64,000 nt of DNA from Chloranthus sessilifolius (GCA_021018995.1 CM037585.1:72542646-72606645), one strand, 5' to 3'; numbered from the stretch's first letter, positions 1-11,618 are shown. Made by a program: numbers and translations. The notes: generated by a model from the letters alone, not told the origin.

Positions 1-639
1 GCGGAATTCATTTCGACATGCTCATTAGCTAAAGCGTCGTTGTTTATACCATAAGTGTAGCAGCTTCTGTCTCTAAAACCCCTTTATCATCGGATTTTCT
101 TCTCTTTCTTATATAGTGATGTTCTGTAATTAGTCTCAGTTTATATGAATATAAATACTTTCATTTAGTTTTATGAAGAGGGATAATTCCAGCTTCTAAG
201 GATAATACCAAGAAATTTAGAGGCAATGATGCTTCTAATTAAAGGCAATGGCACTTACAATTAGAGGTGATGGCGCTTCCAATTAGAAGTGATGACGCTT
301 CCATTTAGAAGCAATGGTGACTTCTATTTAGGGCTAGAGCTTTGACTTAGCGGCATTATTATTAGCGGCGTGATTATTAATGTATTCATATATTAAAGCT
401 AGCAGCACTTCAAAACGTGAAAGGAGAGACATCAGTAGAGCACTAGTAATACAAAAACAGAGATTGTATTAATGTATTCATATTTTTACAAAAAGAATAA
501 TAAACTATACAAGAAACGTCCGATTGAATCTTTTGGCTTGGGAGACTAATTTGGGCTAGCGCTTCACACCAATTTTACCATTCATATCAATACAATCTCT
601 GCCTCGGCTACCACTAATATTCAAAGGCCTCAAGGCGCA

Positions 640-1560
640 AGTCGCTTCTTATTAATTGCGCTAGTGCTTCCGTAGGACTACTTTTGACATCATTGAATAA
701 AAGAAGATGAAATAAATAAAAATTTACAAATCATGCATTCGAAGGTTTCATTCATAACTGAAAACTATTTCTTTACACTGTCTATCTTTATCATAAATTG
801 GTCTAATTCAGCCCTTGATGAGGTGACCGCAAGCATCCGTATGAGCAAGGTCTTTCTGAAGATTCAATACTTTTCCTATGAAAATTTTGAAAGTAGGCTT
901 TAGTACTAGTGCATCTACCTTCTTTTTTCATATAGACATTTTAAAGAATTGGAATGAAGGGAAAGAAGGAGAAGTGAAAGTGAAGATGAGTTGGCTGAGG
1001 AGGAGGATGGGTTGAGGAAAGAGAATGAATGGAGGAGCAAGGAAGGGGTTTTACAATTTTGGCTCCATTAAGAGAGATGGCTCCCTCTTGTTATAAATTT
1101 TCAACCCATCATCTTGGTAGAGGAAGTCGCACAGACGATGCAACGTTCGATGGTGAGGTTGGTGACATCGTGAAGAAATGAGGAGAGGTGAGAAGTTCGA
1201 AAAAAGGGTCAGTTTGGGACGAGGTTTACGGCAACGGGGGGTCTCGATAGAGGATTCAGCAACTGGAATGGGTCACTGGCGCTTCAACTTTTCTAATCTC
1301 TTTATTACAGTCAGAAGTTCGGCTCTTTGCTTTTCAAGGATTTAATCAAGACTACTACTTAGTTCGTCATGATCTAGTTTTTCCGCCATGGGGTTAAGGC
1401 TAGGAGACGGAAAAAGACGATGGGTTTGGAATGAGAAGAGTTTGTGACGGGATGTGGCTTTAAAGGAAAAAATAGATAGGGTTTGAAACGTCACTTCAAA
1501 ATAAATTTCGATGGTCAGTGGAGGAACTTTCCTTGAATAATGGGCCACTATTTGATGTTA
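640..1560 (+). repeat. Duplicated module, copy 1
   Basis: This segment is a diverged direct copy of about 3,545-4,560. Shared landmarks in the same order are a stretch reading tcgcttcttattaat, then gatgaaataaa, then atcatgcattcgaa followed by tttcattcataact, then gaaaattttgaaagtaggct, then a G-rich tract. Copy 1 is shorter and more decayed. The antisense strand of both copies encodes related short coiled-coil peptides. Confidence 0.65.
1150..1389 (-). pseudogene. Broken copy of the small coiled-coil protein gene
   Basis: Reading minus from an ATG at 1,389 gives a peptide parallel to the one at 4,115-4,393. After MAEKLDHDELSSSLD there is a stop, then ILEKQRAELL, a basic helical stretch, another stop and an AESSIET motif. 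The other copy reads ILEEHRAELL and AESSTET at the equivalent positions. Two in-frame stops make this a remnant. Function is unknown. The parallel shows the minus frame was once coding rather than chance. Confidence 0.4.
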
Positions 1561-3560
1561 CCCATGGCGCTTCTTAATAGCAACGTCATCACTTCTAATT
1601 CAAAGCATCATTGCTTAAATCACGAGTGGTGACGCTTCTTGACCTAAGCGGGGTTTAGTTTATTAGGAATTTCAAGGACTTGGAAATTGTAGACTGTGTT
1701 ATCTTTTCATGCAGTATTTTCTAACATAATTTATTGCAGTGACTATTCGTATCCTACCCAGTAAAAATGATTCTCGAGGATCTTCAAATGGTAGATTTTA
1801 TTATATTTTTGTCCGATCTTATTCAACATTAATTATTCCAGCGATTATTCATATCCCAATAAAAATACCTTATTTCTCAGAAAAATATAAAAATGCCTTA
1901 ATCATGCCGCTTCTTATGCAAGTATCCTAATAACCATGCCAGTAATAATAATACCTCTAGCTTGAAGCGCTGACGCCCCATTACCATAGCGCTGACGCCT
2001 CATTACAAAAGAACTAACGCCTCAATGGAAGCATTACTTAATAAATCCCATATATTAAAAATTCTCGCGGACTTCAGTTTGGCACGTCATCTCCCTGTGT
2101 TGTTCGTATTTCAATACAAAGTGTAGTTTAAACTTTCGTCTCAGGCGCTCAACTATCTAATAAAAACTGACTCATAACGAAGTGAAGCACTGACGTGGCC
2201 ACAAAGAGCGACTACGCTTCAAGTTACAAGCGTCAGCGTTCAAATAAGTCGATCCGTATCGAATTTAAATTAATACAACGTTTCTTAATTGTATGGTTTG
2301 TTGTTCATTTTTTTAATATATGAATACATTAATACAATCTCTGCTTTTCGATGTGCTAGTAGTCCTAATAATCATGTCACTAATAATAATGCCCTAATAA
2401 TTAGAAGCATCATCTTTTCTAAATGGAAGCATCATCACTTTTGATCAAGCATTGGCGCTTCGGTTGATGGCGAGGTCTCTTCTTGACGCAAGTGGCGCTT
2501 CATTTATTACTAATCCCGGGCAATATCGCTAATAAAAAAGCAAGCCTTAATATTCAACTCGCTTCATTTTGATGCATCATCACTTCTAACTCGAAGCGTT
2601 ATCGCTTTTAACTAAAGCATTATAGTTTATTTACAAATCTGTAACTTTTGGGATAAGAGAGACAAAAAGAAATTCTCAATTAACTGGCTCCCTCTTGCTG
2701 TAGATGTAGATTGATACAAACTCTGATTAAATTGTCATTTAAATTAATACAATCTATGCTTCTAAGCCGCGTGTCATCGATTCTAAGCAGCGTGTCAGTG
2801 GCATTACGATTTTTGAGGGGTGTGCTATTTTTTCGCGGACTTCGGCTCGACACGTCATCTCCCTGTCATTTATTACCATCGTCAGAGTATTAACACGTAG
2901 TAACAATTTTGTGTGATATGACACGTAGCACCTTTCTGTGTGAAGCGGCGGCTCGTATCCCAATAAAAAATGTCTTTTATGTCTATCTTCATATTTGAGT
3001 ACCTTTAAATCCACCCATCAAATCTTTGCATTCACCCATGATGAAACACATTGACTTGGTAGAATTAAATGATGGAGATTGTTTATCCTCCCAATCTTTC
3101 ATATGATGGATCTTGAGATCATGGGCCAACCATCAGACGGTTAGAATTTTTCCTAGGTTTTATTTTTGTTGGAGATTTCGTGTCGACTGCAACAAATCCT
3201 CATGTAAGACATGTTGTTGCTTCCAAATTGAAGTGTTATCGATACGAAATCGCTTCTAAATCAAGGATTGTGTTGTAATTTTGCTCGGGGTTATCCAACA
3301 TTAATTATTTCAGCAGATGTTCGTATCCTAATAAACGTACAAGTGTAAGTTGACACTTACACATCATTACGAAGCGCTGACAAGGCTACAAAGAGCGACT
3401 GCGCTTCAAGTTATAAGCGTCAGCGGTCAAATTAGACGTTTATTAAAGCATCATCACTTCTAAATTGAAGCGTTAACGCTCCTGAGTTAAACCATCAAGG
3501 GCCTAAAGTGCAGGTCGAAGCTCTACCCTTAATATTCAGGGTGCAGTCGCTTCTTATTAA
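1560..3560. repeat. Non-coding mosaic rich in A-type motifs
   Basis: No gene is supported here. Clear 22-bp units occur near 1,965-2,040 (gcgctgacgcc followed by an AT-rich spacer), and many degenerate copies of aagcgtcatcgcttc lie at 1,560-1,640, 2,395-2,620 and 3,190-3,560. Other local repeats are a cggacttc...cacgtcatctccct block near 2,065, 2,835 and 4,605, and an atgaatacattaatacaa block near 470, 2,320, 4,765 and 5,215. About 3,095-3,160 contains a fragment related to the MITE at 19.4 kb (gatcttgagatcatgg). Confidence 0.6.
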
Positions 3561-4560
3561 TATTGCTAGCGTTTGCATTAGCCTACCTGTACCATCACTG
3601 AATAAAATAAGATGAAATAAAAAAAAATTATAAATCATGCATTCGAAAGTTTCATTCATAACTCAAAACTGTTTCTTTATATTGTCTTTCTTTGCACTGT
3701 CTCTATTTATTGTAAATGGGTCTGATGAAATTCATGATGGTTCTGATGCATTGGACGATCTAGCAGACCCTTATTCAGCCCTTGATGAGGTCACCGCAAG
3801 CATCCGTAGGAGCAAGGACAGTATTTTTCTTATGAAAATTTTGAAAGTAGGCTTTAGTACTAGTGCATCTACTTTCTTTTTTTTCCATGTAGGCATTTAA
3901 AAGAATAGGAAATCATGTATCATCTAAATCCAAAGTGGGTCGAGACAGTGGAGATGAGGAGGTTGAGGCCGAGGTGGAAGAAGGAGATGGGAATAAAGGG
4001 AGGAGCATCTTCGGAGAAAGGATCGCTCCTCCAAGAGTTGTCGAACACTCCTTTGTGCCCTTCTTTCTCTTGTATTCTCACTACTACCCTTGGGATGGAG
4101 GATGACCTTGCAAATTACAACCCATCCTCACTGTATAGGAAGTCGCATTCTGGCTGGGTTGCGAAGGGTGATATGTTAGGAAATGGGGGAAGATGGGTTC
4201 TTGGTATATGGTTCGGTTTTGGGATAGGCTTAGGGTGAAGGCTAGTTTCGGTGGATGATTCAGCATCAGGTATAAGTCGTTGGCGCTTAAGATCTTCTAC
4301 TTTCTGGATTGCAGCCAGGAGTTCAGCTCTATGTTCTTCTAGGATTCTATCAAGTCTCTTGCTGAAATCACTTGGGTGATGCTCTTCGGTCATAGAGTTT
4401 ATGGTTATGGATCTTAGGAAGAAGAATGAGATTGGTTCTTGGAATGGTGAAGGTCTGGTTTTATAGGGAGGGGAACGGTTCTGAACAGTCACTTCGAATT
4501 GAATATCGAGGTGTAGGTATTAAGGCTTGGGTAGTTGGCAAGTGGAAAATTTTGAATGTG
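3545..4560 (+). repeat. Duplicated module, copy 2
   Basis: This is the better preserved partner of the segment at 640-1,560. On plus it contains an open frame at 3,637-3,900 starting MHSKVSFITQN. Copy 1 does not preserve that frame, so I do not call it a gene. The antisense peptide at 4,115-4,393 is better supported. Confidence 0.6.
4115..4393 (-). CDS. Small charged coiled-coil protein of element A (hypothetical)
   Basis: About 92 residues from the ATG at 4,393. The first 50 residues are helical and charged (SDFSKRLDRILEEHRAELL, then a KVEDLKRQR stretch), followed by a Ser/Glu patch and a Pro-rich tail ending before a stop at 4,115. I chose this start over an upstream in-frame ATG at 4,492 because homology to the copy at 1,150-1,389 begins here (MTEE versus MAEK). 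It lies about 2 kb downstream of the element A gene and on the same strand. No known family is recognised. Element B has an unrelated-looking but also short, lysine-rich gene next to its main gene. Confidence 0.35.
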   Translation of the reverse strand: MTEEHHPSDFSKRLDRILEEHRAELLAAIQKVEDLKRQRLIPDAESSTETSLHPKPIPKPNHIPRTHLPPFPNISPFATQPECDFLYSEDGL

Positions 4561-4599
4561 TTTCTTGTCTTCTTCCGCCATGGACGAGTGTGTTGTCTT

Positions 4600-6331
4600 T
4601 TCTCACGGACTTCGTTTCGACACGTCATCTCCCTCTCTCAAAAATGATTCCCGAGGAGCTTTAAATTATAAATTTTATTCTATTTTCACCCGATCTTATC
4701 CAACATTGTTTATTCCAGCGGCTCATCATATCCCAATAGATTTTGTTGTACTTTTTTTTTTATATATGAATACATTAATACAAACTCTGCTGTTGTGGTT
4801 TAATTTCATACAATCTGTGCTTTCAAAGCGTCATCGCTTATGTTTGAAGCGTCATCATTATAAATTCGACGAGTCATCGCTTCTAAATTTGAGGCGGATT
4901 GTTTTATATTTTCGCGTCGTCTTATAACATTAATTATTGCTCGTATCATAATAGAAAAATATTTTTTCTCAAAAAATTTGAAAATGCCTTTTAGCATTCC
5001 GTCAATTTATTATTTTGATCATATCCTTTCGCTTCTCATTTGGAGCATCATCGCTTATGTTGGAAGTGTCATAGTTGTAAATACGATGCGTCATCACTTC
5101 TTTGTGACGAGCAGTGAATTTATAAGGAAAAAGGCTAGGGTTTAAAACATCACTTTGAAATCCACATAATAACTGGCATCCCAATTCTCTTCGTTGTTGT
5201 ACTTTTTTTTCTTAATATATGAATACATTAATATAAACTCTACTTTTGTCGTTTAAATTAATACAATCTATATTTTTCGATGTGCTAGTAGCCCTAATAA
5301 TCATGAAGGTAATAATAATGTCTTTAGGCTGAAGAGCTAGCTCTAATAACAAGCGTCATCACTTCTTATAGGAAGCGTCTTCGCCTCTAATGTGGAGCGT
5401 CATCACTTATGTTCGAACCTCATCGTTGCAAATTCGACGCGTCATTGGTGAAAATTCAAAGCATCATCGTTTATAGTACGAAGCGTCATCGCTTCTAATT
5501 ATTGCTCATATCACAATAAAAAATCCCTACCTACTAAAAAAGCAGGCCTTAATACTTATAAATCTGTTACCTTTTGGATAATATACACACAAAAAAATTT
5601 GCTATCTTCTCTAATTGAAGCGTAGGCACTTCGATTGATGGGGAGGTCACTTCTTGACGTAAGCTAATAAAAAATGCAGGCCTTAATATTCAGCGCGCCT
5701 CATGTTGATGCGTCATCGCTTAAATGTAATTGTGGATTGTGTTGTATTTTCAATCATTTCGCTAGTTGTTAGAAGCAGCAGCGCCTCAGACAGTCGTAGC
5801 CATCATAGTGCACGCACTGCCGCCAAAGGCATTTAAGCATCAACGCTCGAATAAGACATTTATTATTACAAGCGTCAGTGCTCGAATAAGACATTAATTA
5901 TAACAAGCGTCAACGTCTCCTAAATTGAAGCGTTAACCCTTTCCCATGATGCTTCAAGTTTTAAAATACTTTCATTTAATTTCACCAATAGGATAATACG
6001 TATTTTGAAAAATACGTGAAATGTAAGTTATAAATGCATTTAGAAAATGGAGGCTGTGACGCCCTAGTAGTGAGAGCACTGACGCCCATTATCAAAGCGC
6101 TAACGCCCCATTACCAAAGCGTTGACGCTTCAATTGAAGCGTAACTTTTGAGATATTAATAATATATCTTATAAATAAATCTCGAATATTAAAAAATTCT
6201 CATGTAATATGATCAATATACATTGTATATCTATCCTACATAAAATAAAAAATATGAATGTACATATAATCTTCAGTACAATGTTATTTATGTCAACAAA
6301 TGTGAATGTACATTTATGTAAAATAAAAATT
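4600..6331. repeat. Non-coding mosaic with dense A-type motifs
   Basis: No coding sequence supported. Degenerate aagcgtcatcgcttc-type dyads cluster at about 4,815-4,900, 5,330-5,520, 5,620-5,730 and 5,770-6,150. Parts repeat earlier sequence: the segment gatgtgctagtag..taatcatg at 2,348 recurs near 5,280, and gcaggccttaatattcag recurs near 5,675. Confidence 0.6.
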
Positions 6332-6664
6332 TTATAAAAGAAAATTGACATCGTCACTGTCATCCCAATTATCTTCCTTGTGAGTACCAATGGCATGCCC
6401 AATCTCCGCCTTGAAAGTTTCAATGTCTTCATATTTGAAATCTGGCTGGAGTTCCCTGCTTAAATAATCTACATATTTCATCACGAAAATCTCGCAGTCA
6501 GAATCATTTTATTGGATCGGCGCGTCAACAGCCTTACTGTCCCAAGGCCATTTATCAAAAACAAAAGTCGGGCACCGTGCATATGTAACAGAGCTAGGAG
6601 GTAATGCGTCTGTTAATAAAAAAAAGTACAAAATATCAATTACATATTTGTTGACATACAATGA

Positions 6665-6841
6665 GCACTGACGCCTCATTGTGAAAGCGTTGACAGCAAA
6701 ATGTCAAAGCACTAAGGACTCATTTTGGAAGCGCTGACGCTCCATTTTAAAAGCGTTGGCGCCCCATTATCAAAGTGGTGGCGCTTAATTATCAAAGTGA
6801 TTATGCCCCATATTAAATGCGCCAATGCTTTCGCTAAGAGC
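6665..6841. repeat. 22-bp phased dyad array, A type (intron)
   Basis: Eight consecutive units of 22 bp each begin gcactgacgcc, gcgttgacagc, gcactaaggac, gcgctgacgct, gcgttggcgcc, gtggtggcgct, gtgattatgcc and gcgccaatgct, each followed by an AT-rich spacer. The consensus core is GCG-N4-CGC. It sits in the intron that splits the Ulp1 catalytic region of the element A gene. Confidence 0.85.
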
Positions 6842-7489
6842 GATAAGCGATTTCGGCATTACTTTTGAGAGTATTATAGTGTAGCTTACTAGTACTTTAT
6901 CACCTTGGTAAATTTGGTTTTCACAGAAAGATCTTGGATGGAGTCAAGGACTTCGATTTTATGAGCTGAGAGGGTCACCACACCAAGCACCCAGTGTGAT
7001 GGGTCCAGGATGTGAATCGGAATAAAAAAAATTTTACACTCAATCACATTCATGGCATGATTTTTATTTGTGAAGAAGCCCAGCAACGGAAGCGTGCCTT
7101 GTTGTGCGAGAAAACTTTCGCCGTAGTATGTGCTCCATTTCGCCATGCAGGGGGGCGCGTGTGGATCACTCATTTTAATGTTTTTCTGAAAATCTCTAAA
7201 ATTCGTGCTCATGCAATTGAGTCCAACGACAGCCATCCAGAAAGTCTTTCTCTTCTTCTCAATGTCTTTCTACTTGTCCATGACCCTAAAGTACGCAGTC
7301 ATTATCTACATATGAAAGTGTAAATACTAATATAGAATCAGGGAAGCGACAGGGTTGAATAGGGACTAATTCTTACTAGGTCTCCTATTTTCTGTTTGGA
7401 TCACAGGCAGCGCATCAACTAGACGGTAATATGTTGGGACCCAATGGTCGAGATGAGAGTCTTAGGTTCAAATTAAAATATAACTGGAT

Positions 7490-7610
7490 CAGTCTCTAGC
7501 GCTTCGATGTAGACGCGTTAGCACTCATTTTATAAAGCACTAACGCTCTCACGTAAAGGTGACGATGCTTCAACAATGGCGCGTTGATACTTCGAAAGGC
7601 TTGTAACTAT
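7490..7610. repeat. A-type dyad cluster (intron)
   Basis: Degenerate units such as gcgcttcgatgtagacgcg and gcactaacgct, then gtgacgatgct, at roughly 22-bp spacing between the coding blocks of the element A gene. Confidence 0.6.
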
Positions 7611-8104
7611 TGTATGGAGGGAATATACTTACTCGTTTCATCTATTGGGCAATGCCTAAATTACATTCATATAGGCCTGAGGTGGTGCATCAGCAGCCGA
7701 TAGTAAAGCCACCGCTTTCGTTTTGGCCTTCTTTTTGTGGGTTTGGAAGACCAACTCTCCCTTTCTTTTAGAGTGAGTTTGCGAGGGAGGAATCATGAGG
7801 TCTTTAGTCTGGGCCCTCTGACTTCTCCTGAAAGATAATGAGACTTGGTCCTCCACTTCTCCTTCTTCTCCCACAGAAGAACCCTCCTCGGTGTATGATT
7901 ACATAAGGGGCTTCTCAGGCTGTTCATCATGAGACGCAGTAGACGATGGTGGTGGTGGTGGAGGCAAAGATGGTGGTTGTCATTGGTGTTTCTCTTTTCT
8001 AGGGGGTTGGGTGGACCGCGGTGGTGGTGGAGGTAGGACTTTTAATTGGGTAAGGGGTTTAGTTTGGGAGAGAGTATGGGATTTGAGTGAGGCGTAGAGT
8101 CTGA

Positions 8105-8560
8105 ATGTGGTTAGGGCTAGGGCTTCGGCTTTGGCTCGGGCTTGGATTGAGTCTTGGGCTAGGGCTATGGGTGGGTCTTGGGCTGGGGCTTTGGCTTTGG
8201 CTTGGGTTGGGGCTTGGGTTGAGTCTAGGGCTAGGGCTTTGGGTGGGTCTTGGGCTGGGGTTTTGGCTTCGGCTTTGGATTTAGCTTGGGCTGGGGCTTC
8301 AGCTTATGATGAGGCTTGGGTTGGGACTTTGGGTGGGTCTTGGGTTGGGGCTTCAATTTCGGCTTCAGCTTGTGCTGAGAATTGGGCTAGGTCATGGGCT
8401 AGGGTTTGGGCAAGGTCATACGCTAGGGTTTGGGATGGGGCTTGGACTTCGACTTGTGCTGAGGCTGGGGCAGGGGTTTGGCCTTGGGCTAGGTCATGGG
8501 CTAGGGTTTGGGCAAGGTCATACGCTAGGGTTTGGCCTTGAGATCGGACTGTGGCTGGGG
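8105..8560 (-). repeat. Minisatellite encoding an Ala/Gln/Pro repeat inside the element A gene
   Basis: Degenerate 6-bp-based tandem repeat (GGGCTT/GGGCTA-like on plus). In the minus-strand reading frame of the element A gene it reads as alternating Ala/Gln/Lys/Pro peptides such as AQTLAHDLAQ and APAQDPPKALAL. A block reading TLAYDLAQTLAHDLAQ occurs twice. The frame has one TAA in this stretch and continues into the conserved basic tail downstream. The long open plus-strand frames here are a by-product of the repeat. Confidence 0.7.
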
Positions 8561-8696
8561 TTCGTGCGGAGGCAGACCTGTGGCATTGGGGGACAAATGT
8601 CTAATTATCCCCAATCAGGCCCAACAGACTTCCTAACACACTGCAAGCCTGTAATATGATAAGAATATTAGGTCATATTTAAAAAAGAGTTAACAT

Positions 8697-8790
8697 GTAG
8701 AAGCATTCACGCTTCATAGACGAAGTGTCGACGAGTCATAGAAAAGCGTCGACGCTTCATATGAAAGCGTCATCACCGTTGGATTTCTCC
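8697..8790. repeat. A-type dyad cluster (intron)
   Basis: Four units including gaagtgtcgacgagtc, aagcgtcgacgcttc and aagcgtcatcacc, lying between the exons ending at 8,828 and starting at 8,648 of the minus-strand gene. Confidence 0.65.
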
Positions 8791-9234
8791 AAGCTCAGCA
8801 TTTATCCAGCATAGTTTAAAAGCATACCTTCAGTTGTTGGTTCTCCTTTTCCAACTAAACAACCTTTACACGGAGGTCGTCGATGGACCTCTCACAGCCT
8901 GTAATTCTTGAATCGGCAGACTGCTTCCATTTTTCATCAATCCACAGTTTTACAGACTTATGAAGAATGAGTTCTTCTTCCTCCACTGCCTCTTCTTCAT
9001 TCTCCTCTGCCTTGTCCGAGGAGATAATCACATCAATGTCCATTCTTTTCCTGTACACAGTAATGGGAGGGACCGATTGTCCTTCACCCAATTTCAGAAG
9101 TCTCTACCCTGCTTTCACTGCACCTACTACCACAAGGACGACCCTTTCATCATGTGTGGCCTCCAGTTATCGGATGCGGGCGGCCTACAAGATGATAGAT
9201 ATGCTATATTATTTTTACTGATTAAGAATTCGGG

Positions 9235-9425
9235 AATGCGGGACCGCTTCTTTAAGAAGCGATTGTGCTCATTATAGAGGCTGCATCGCTTCATATAGTA
9301 GCGATTGCACTCATATTAAAGGGGCCATCGCTTCATTTCGTAGTAATTGCGCTCCTGTTAGAGACACCCTCGCTTCATTTGGAAGCGGTTACACTTCTAC
9401 ATTATAGTGATATTGCCTATATTTG
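9235..9425. repeat. A-type dyad array (intron)
   Basis: About eight units at 20-22-bp spacing with cores such as aagcgattgtgct, gctgcatcgcttc, tagcgattgcact, ggccatcgcttc and gaagcggttacact. The array fills most of the intron between the exons ending at 9,455 and starting at 9,184. Confidence 0.7.
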
Positions 9426-10429
9426 GACGTGATATTGCCTCATTTTGAATTTACCTTATGCTCGAATTCTATAATATAGGAAAGCCTTGTTTGGTCGTTT
9501 GCTTCCCATTTCAGCAGTCTTAGAAAGCTGATGGCACCAGCAACCTTGTGTGGGGAGCACTTGTTGTTAATCTCGTACGCCTAGATCTCAGAAAAATAAA
9601 ATAAATATTAGATGACTTTCATAATCATCAGCGCTTCGTAGGAAATAAAATGGGACATTCTCTGAGAGACGGCATTTACCTGTAGGACAATAGTGCAACC
9701 ATAAATATTATAGTCCTACAGTGCCTTTGCTTTCTCAGCTCTACCCCTCATCGTCTTCGCTTTCTCCACACCCTAGAAGTTGAGTGTACGTGTGACGGCC
9801 CCGTGGATATAAAGTTGAAATTGGGGAGATCATCAACGAGGTAGAGGTGAGAGTTGCCGAGGTTGTAATGTGAGTTTGGAAAGAGGACGATGGTGAGGAT
9901 GAACAACAGACAGAGTTTCAGAAAATCATCGTTAGCATCCTGGTCGACTCTCATAATCGTTGCTTCGATGTGTGACCCTTTAACCACTTGGAGGCCCCTG
10001 AAAAACCTATATCTAATGGTTCATTCTTTAGGAATCTCTAACCTCGCAGGGTAAACGGCAGGGTTGATCATTCGAAGAGCAGTTATCAAGGCAAAATTAA
10101 GGGTCCAAAATCTGATAATGCCAGACTTGAAAGTCCCAAAATTTCAGGCATTGTCATGGTCTCAGAACTTGATGATTGCGTCCAGAAGGTTATTGATGAT
10201 TTTCACGCCCTTTGGAGTCACAAAGAATACACGAAAGACCAAATCATTGAGCAAATTTTTTCTCCCCTCAGATGTCGCGTCATAAATGTCCCGACACTTT
10301 GCGATGGTGCACTTAGTCGTTGGGGTTTTGAGAACTATCTTCAAAATATGTGACACAGAAAAAGAAGAAGTTTAGAGAAGAAGGTACTAATAATAAGAGA
10401 GGTGTTGCTTCCATTTACAAGTGCAACTG

Positions 10430-11540
10430 CCTCAAATGTTGGAGCATCAACGCTCCAAAAGTCACAGCGGGGAGGCGCCCCACCCATAAATGTTGGAGCG
10501 TCGACGCTTCATTTATGGAAGGGATGGAGCTTCTATTTGGTATTTTTATAGCAGAATAAAAATAAAAGTATACTCACCTTATTACTAGATGCAGGAAAAG
10601 GGTTTCGCTGCTTTGATGTTTCTTACTGCGCTCCGAAAGATGAAAATGTGGAGGGCAAAGGTGAAAAGTAATTTGTGAATTTGTAATTCACAAAATTGCC
10701 ACCTTAAATATTTTTCTCGAATGAGAATGATGGTCATTGTACACCACAATGTCACACGTCGTAATCCCGTCCGCCTCACCCTGCTCTTTATTTAATATTC
10801 TGACAATGGTAATAAATAAAATGCGTTCGGGGGTTGCTTCGCACATAATGGTGCAACATATCAAATTTTGGAGCACTTCGTATCATGTACAAAGCATTAA
10901 TGCTTCCTTGTCATAGTGGATTCGCTAACAGGAGATAGCGTCAGTGCTTCTTACCTGAGCGCTAGCACTCCTCATGAGGAGCGAAGCTTCTTTTGATAGA
11001 AGGGCCATTAATGTTCAATATTCGACTAATAAATGTTAAACATTTCGCCAATTAATGGACTCCCCTAAGGGATGCTCGAAGGGGTCTCTTAGACATTTAA
11101 TTAAAATGGTAATGATTACCATTGAGAACTAGGAGGTCGTTCCCCACTTCTCATTTAATGTTCTGACAACAGTAATAAATGAAGTAAGGCCGGACACGCT
11201 ACATGTCAAAAGGAAGTCGTCTTTCATCTCACATAGGGAGCGCAAACACCTTGGTTACTAGCGTAAATGCTTCGGTTAGTAGAGTTAAACACTTCGTTCA
11301 GAAGCGTTTTCGCTTCATACCGAAGCATAATTTCGAATTGTAATGTCCACCATTGAAAACTACGATATCATGCGCCGCTTTTTATTAATGATATTACATC
11401 AGACAAAATCAAGATGTCAGGCACAGACTCTCAGTGCCTCGCCATATTTTTGTTATTCTGATTTTGCCTTTTTGATTTTGTCAATGGTAACCATGGTTAA
11501 AGCACGGTAAAATTAGGAAAATGAGGGACTGTCGCATCAG
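10430..11540. promoter_or_regulatory. Upstream region of the element A gene with A-type dyads
   Basis: No gene seen. This lies 5' of the minus-strand gene. Dyad clusters lie at 10,435-10,525 (gagcatcaacgctcc, gagcgtcgacgcttc), 10,865-11,000 and 11,190-11,335 (gcgcaaacacc, gcgtaaatgct, aagcgttttcgcttc). A phrase reading ttctgacaa...gtaataaat occurs twice, near 10,797 and 11,160. Confidence 0.55.
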
Positions 11541-11617
11541 AGACAGAGGTGCTATGTGTCGAGCTCCTATCAATATGCGCAAAGATATATCCACGCCCAA
11601 GCGCATATCCTCGGGCC
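11541..11617 (-). repeat. Putative right terminal inverted repeat of element A
   Basis: Read on minus, this 75-80-bp stretch (gaggatatgcgc, then ggatatatcttt, then catattgatagg, then gacacatagcacc) aligns with both terminal repeats of element C. It abuts a TA dinucleotide tract that separates it from C. I infer A and C belong to one terminal-repeat family. Confidence 0.6.
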
Positions 11618-11618
11618 T

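Larger units (their letters stand above)
6332..10356 (-). pseudogene. DUF1985-like / Ulp1 (C48) protease gene of element A, broken
   Basis: Homologous throughout to the gene at 21,600-25,456. Inferred exons on minus: 10,356-9,680; 9,580-9,455; 9,184-8,828; 8,648-7,633; about 7,325-6,891; 6,609-6,332. All listed donors are GT and the clear acceptors are CAG or TAG. Exon 1 has KC..IYDAT...LLNDLVF, PKGVK, DFLKLCLLFIL and LVDDL, each matching the B protein. The third intron-bounded block (exon 4 here) is a long Ala/Gln/Pro repeat followed by a basic tail. The Ulp1 part keeps the catalytic His (DPSHWVLGVV), Asp (KIEVLDSI) and Cys (NDSDCEIFVMKYVDYL), in that order as in C48 proteases. In-frame stops occur in several exons, for example before TIRYRFFRG in exon 1 and just before NDSDC. 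One intron (9,581-9,679) is absent from the B gene. Known role of the family: SUMO-type cysteine protease domain in transposon accessory proteins. This copy cannot make a full-length product. Confidence 0.75.
1..11617 (-). mobile_element. Element A: decayed Mutator-like element with DUF1985-like/Ulp1 gene and GCG-N4-CGC arrays
   Basis: The extent is inferred. The left end lies outside the window. The right end is placed at 11,541-11,617, where a sequence matches, inverted, the terminal repeat of the neighbouring element C. The body holds one broken minus-strand gene (6,332-10,356) homologous to the plus-strand gene of element B at 21.6-25.5 kb. The rest is non-coding and full of a near-palindromic GCG-N4-CGC motif, often spaced 22 bp. 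No MURA-type transposase is recognisable in the visible part, so the copy looks non-autonomous or truncated by the window edge. Confidence 0.6.

Noticed and set aside
3637..3900. Plus-strand frame starting MHSKVSFITQN with a signal-peptide-like start
   Set aside because: The duplicated copy at 640-960 does not keep the frame, and no family is recognised.
8107..8659. Long open plus-strand frames rich in Ala/Trp/Gly and Leu/Gly
   Set aside because: They are translations of a degenerate six-base repeat. The homologous coding strand is minus.
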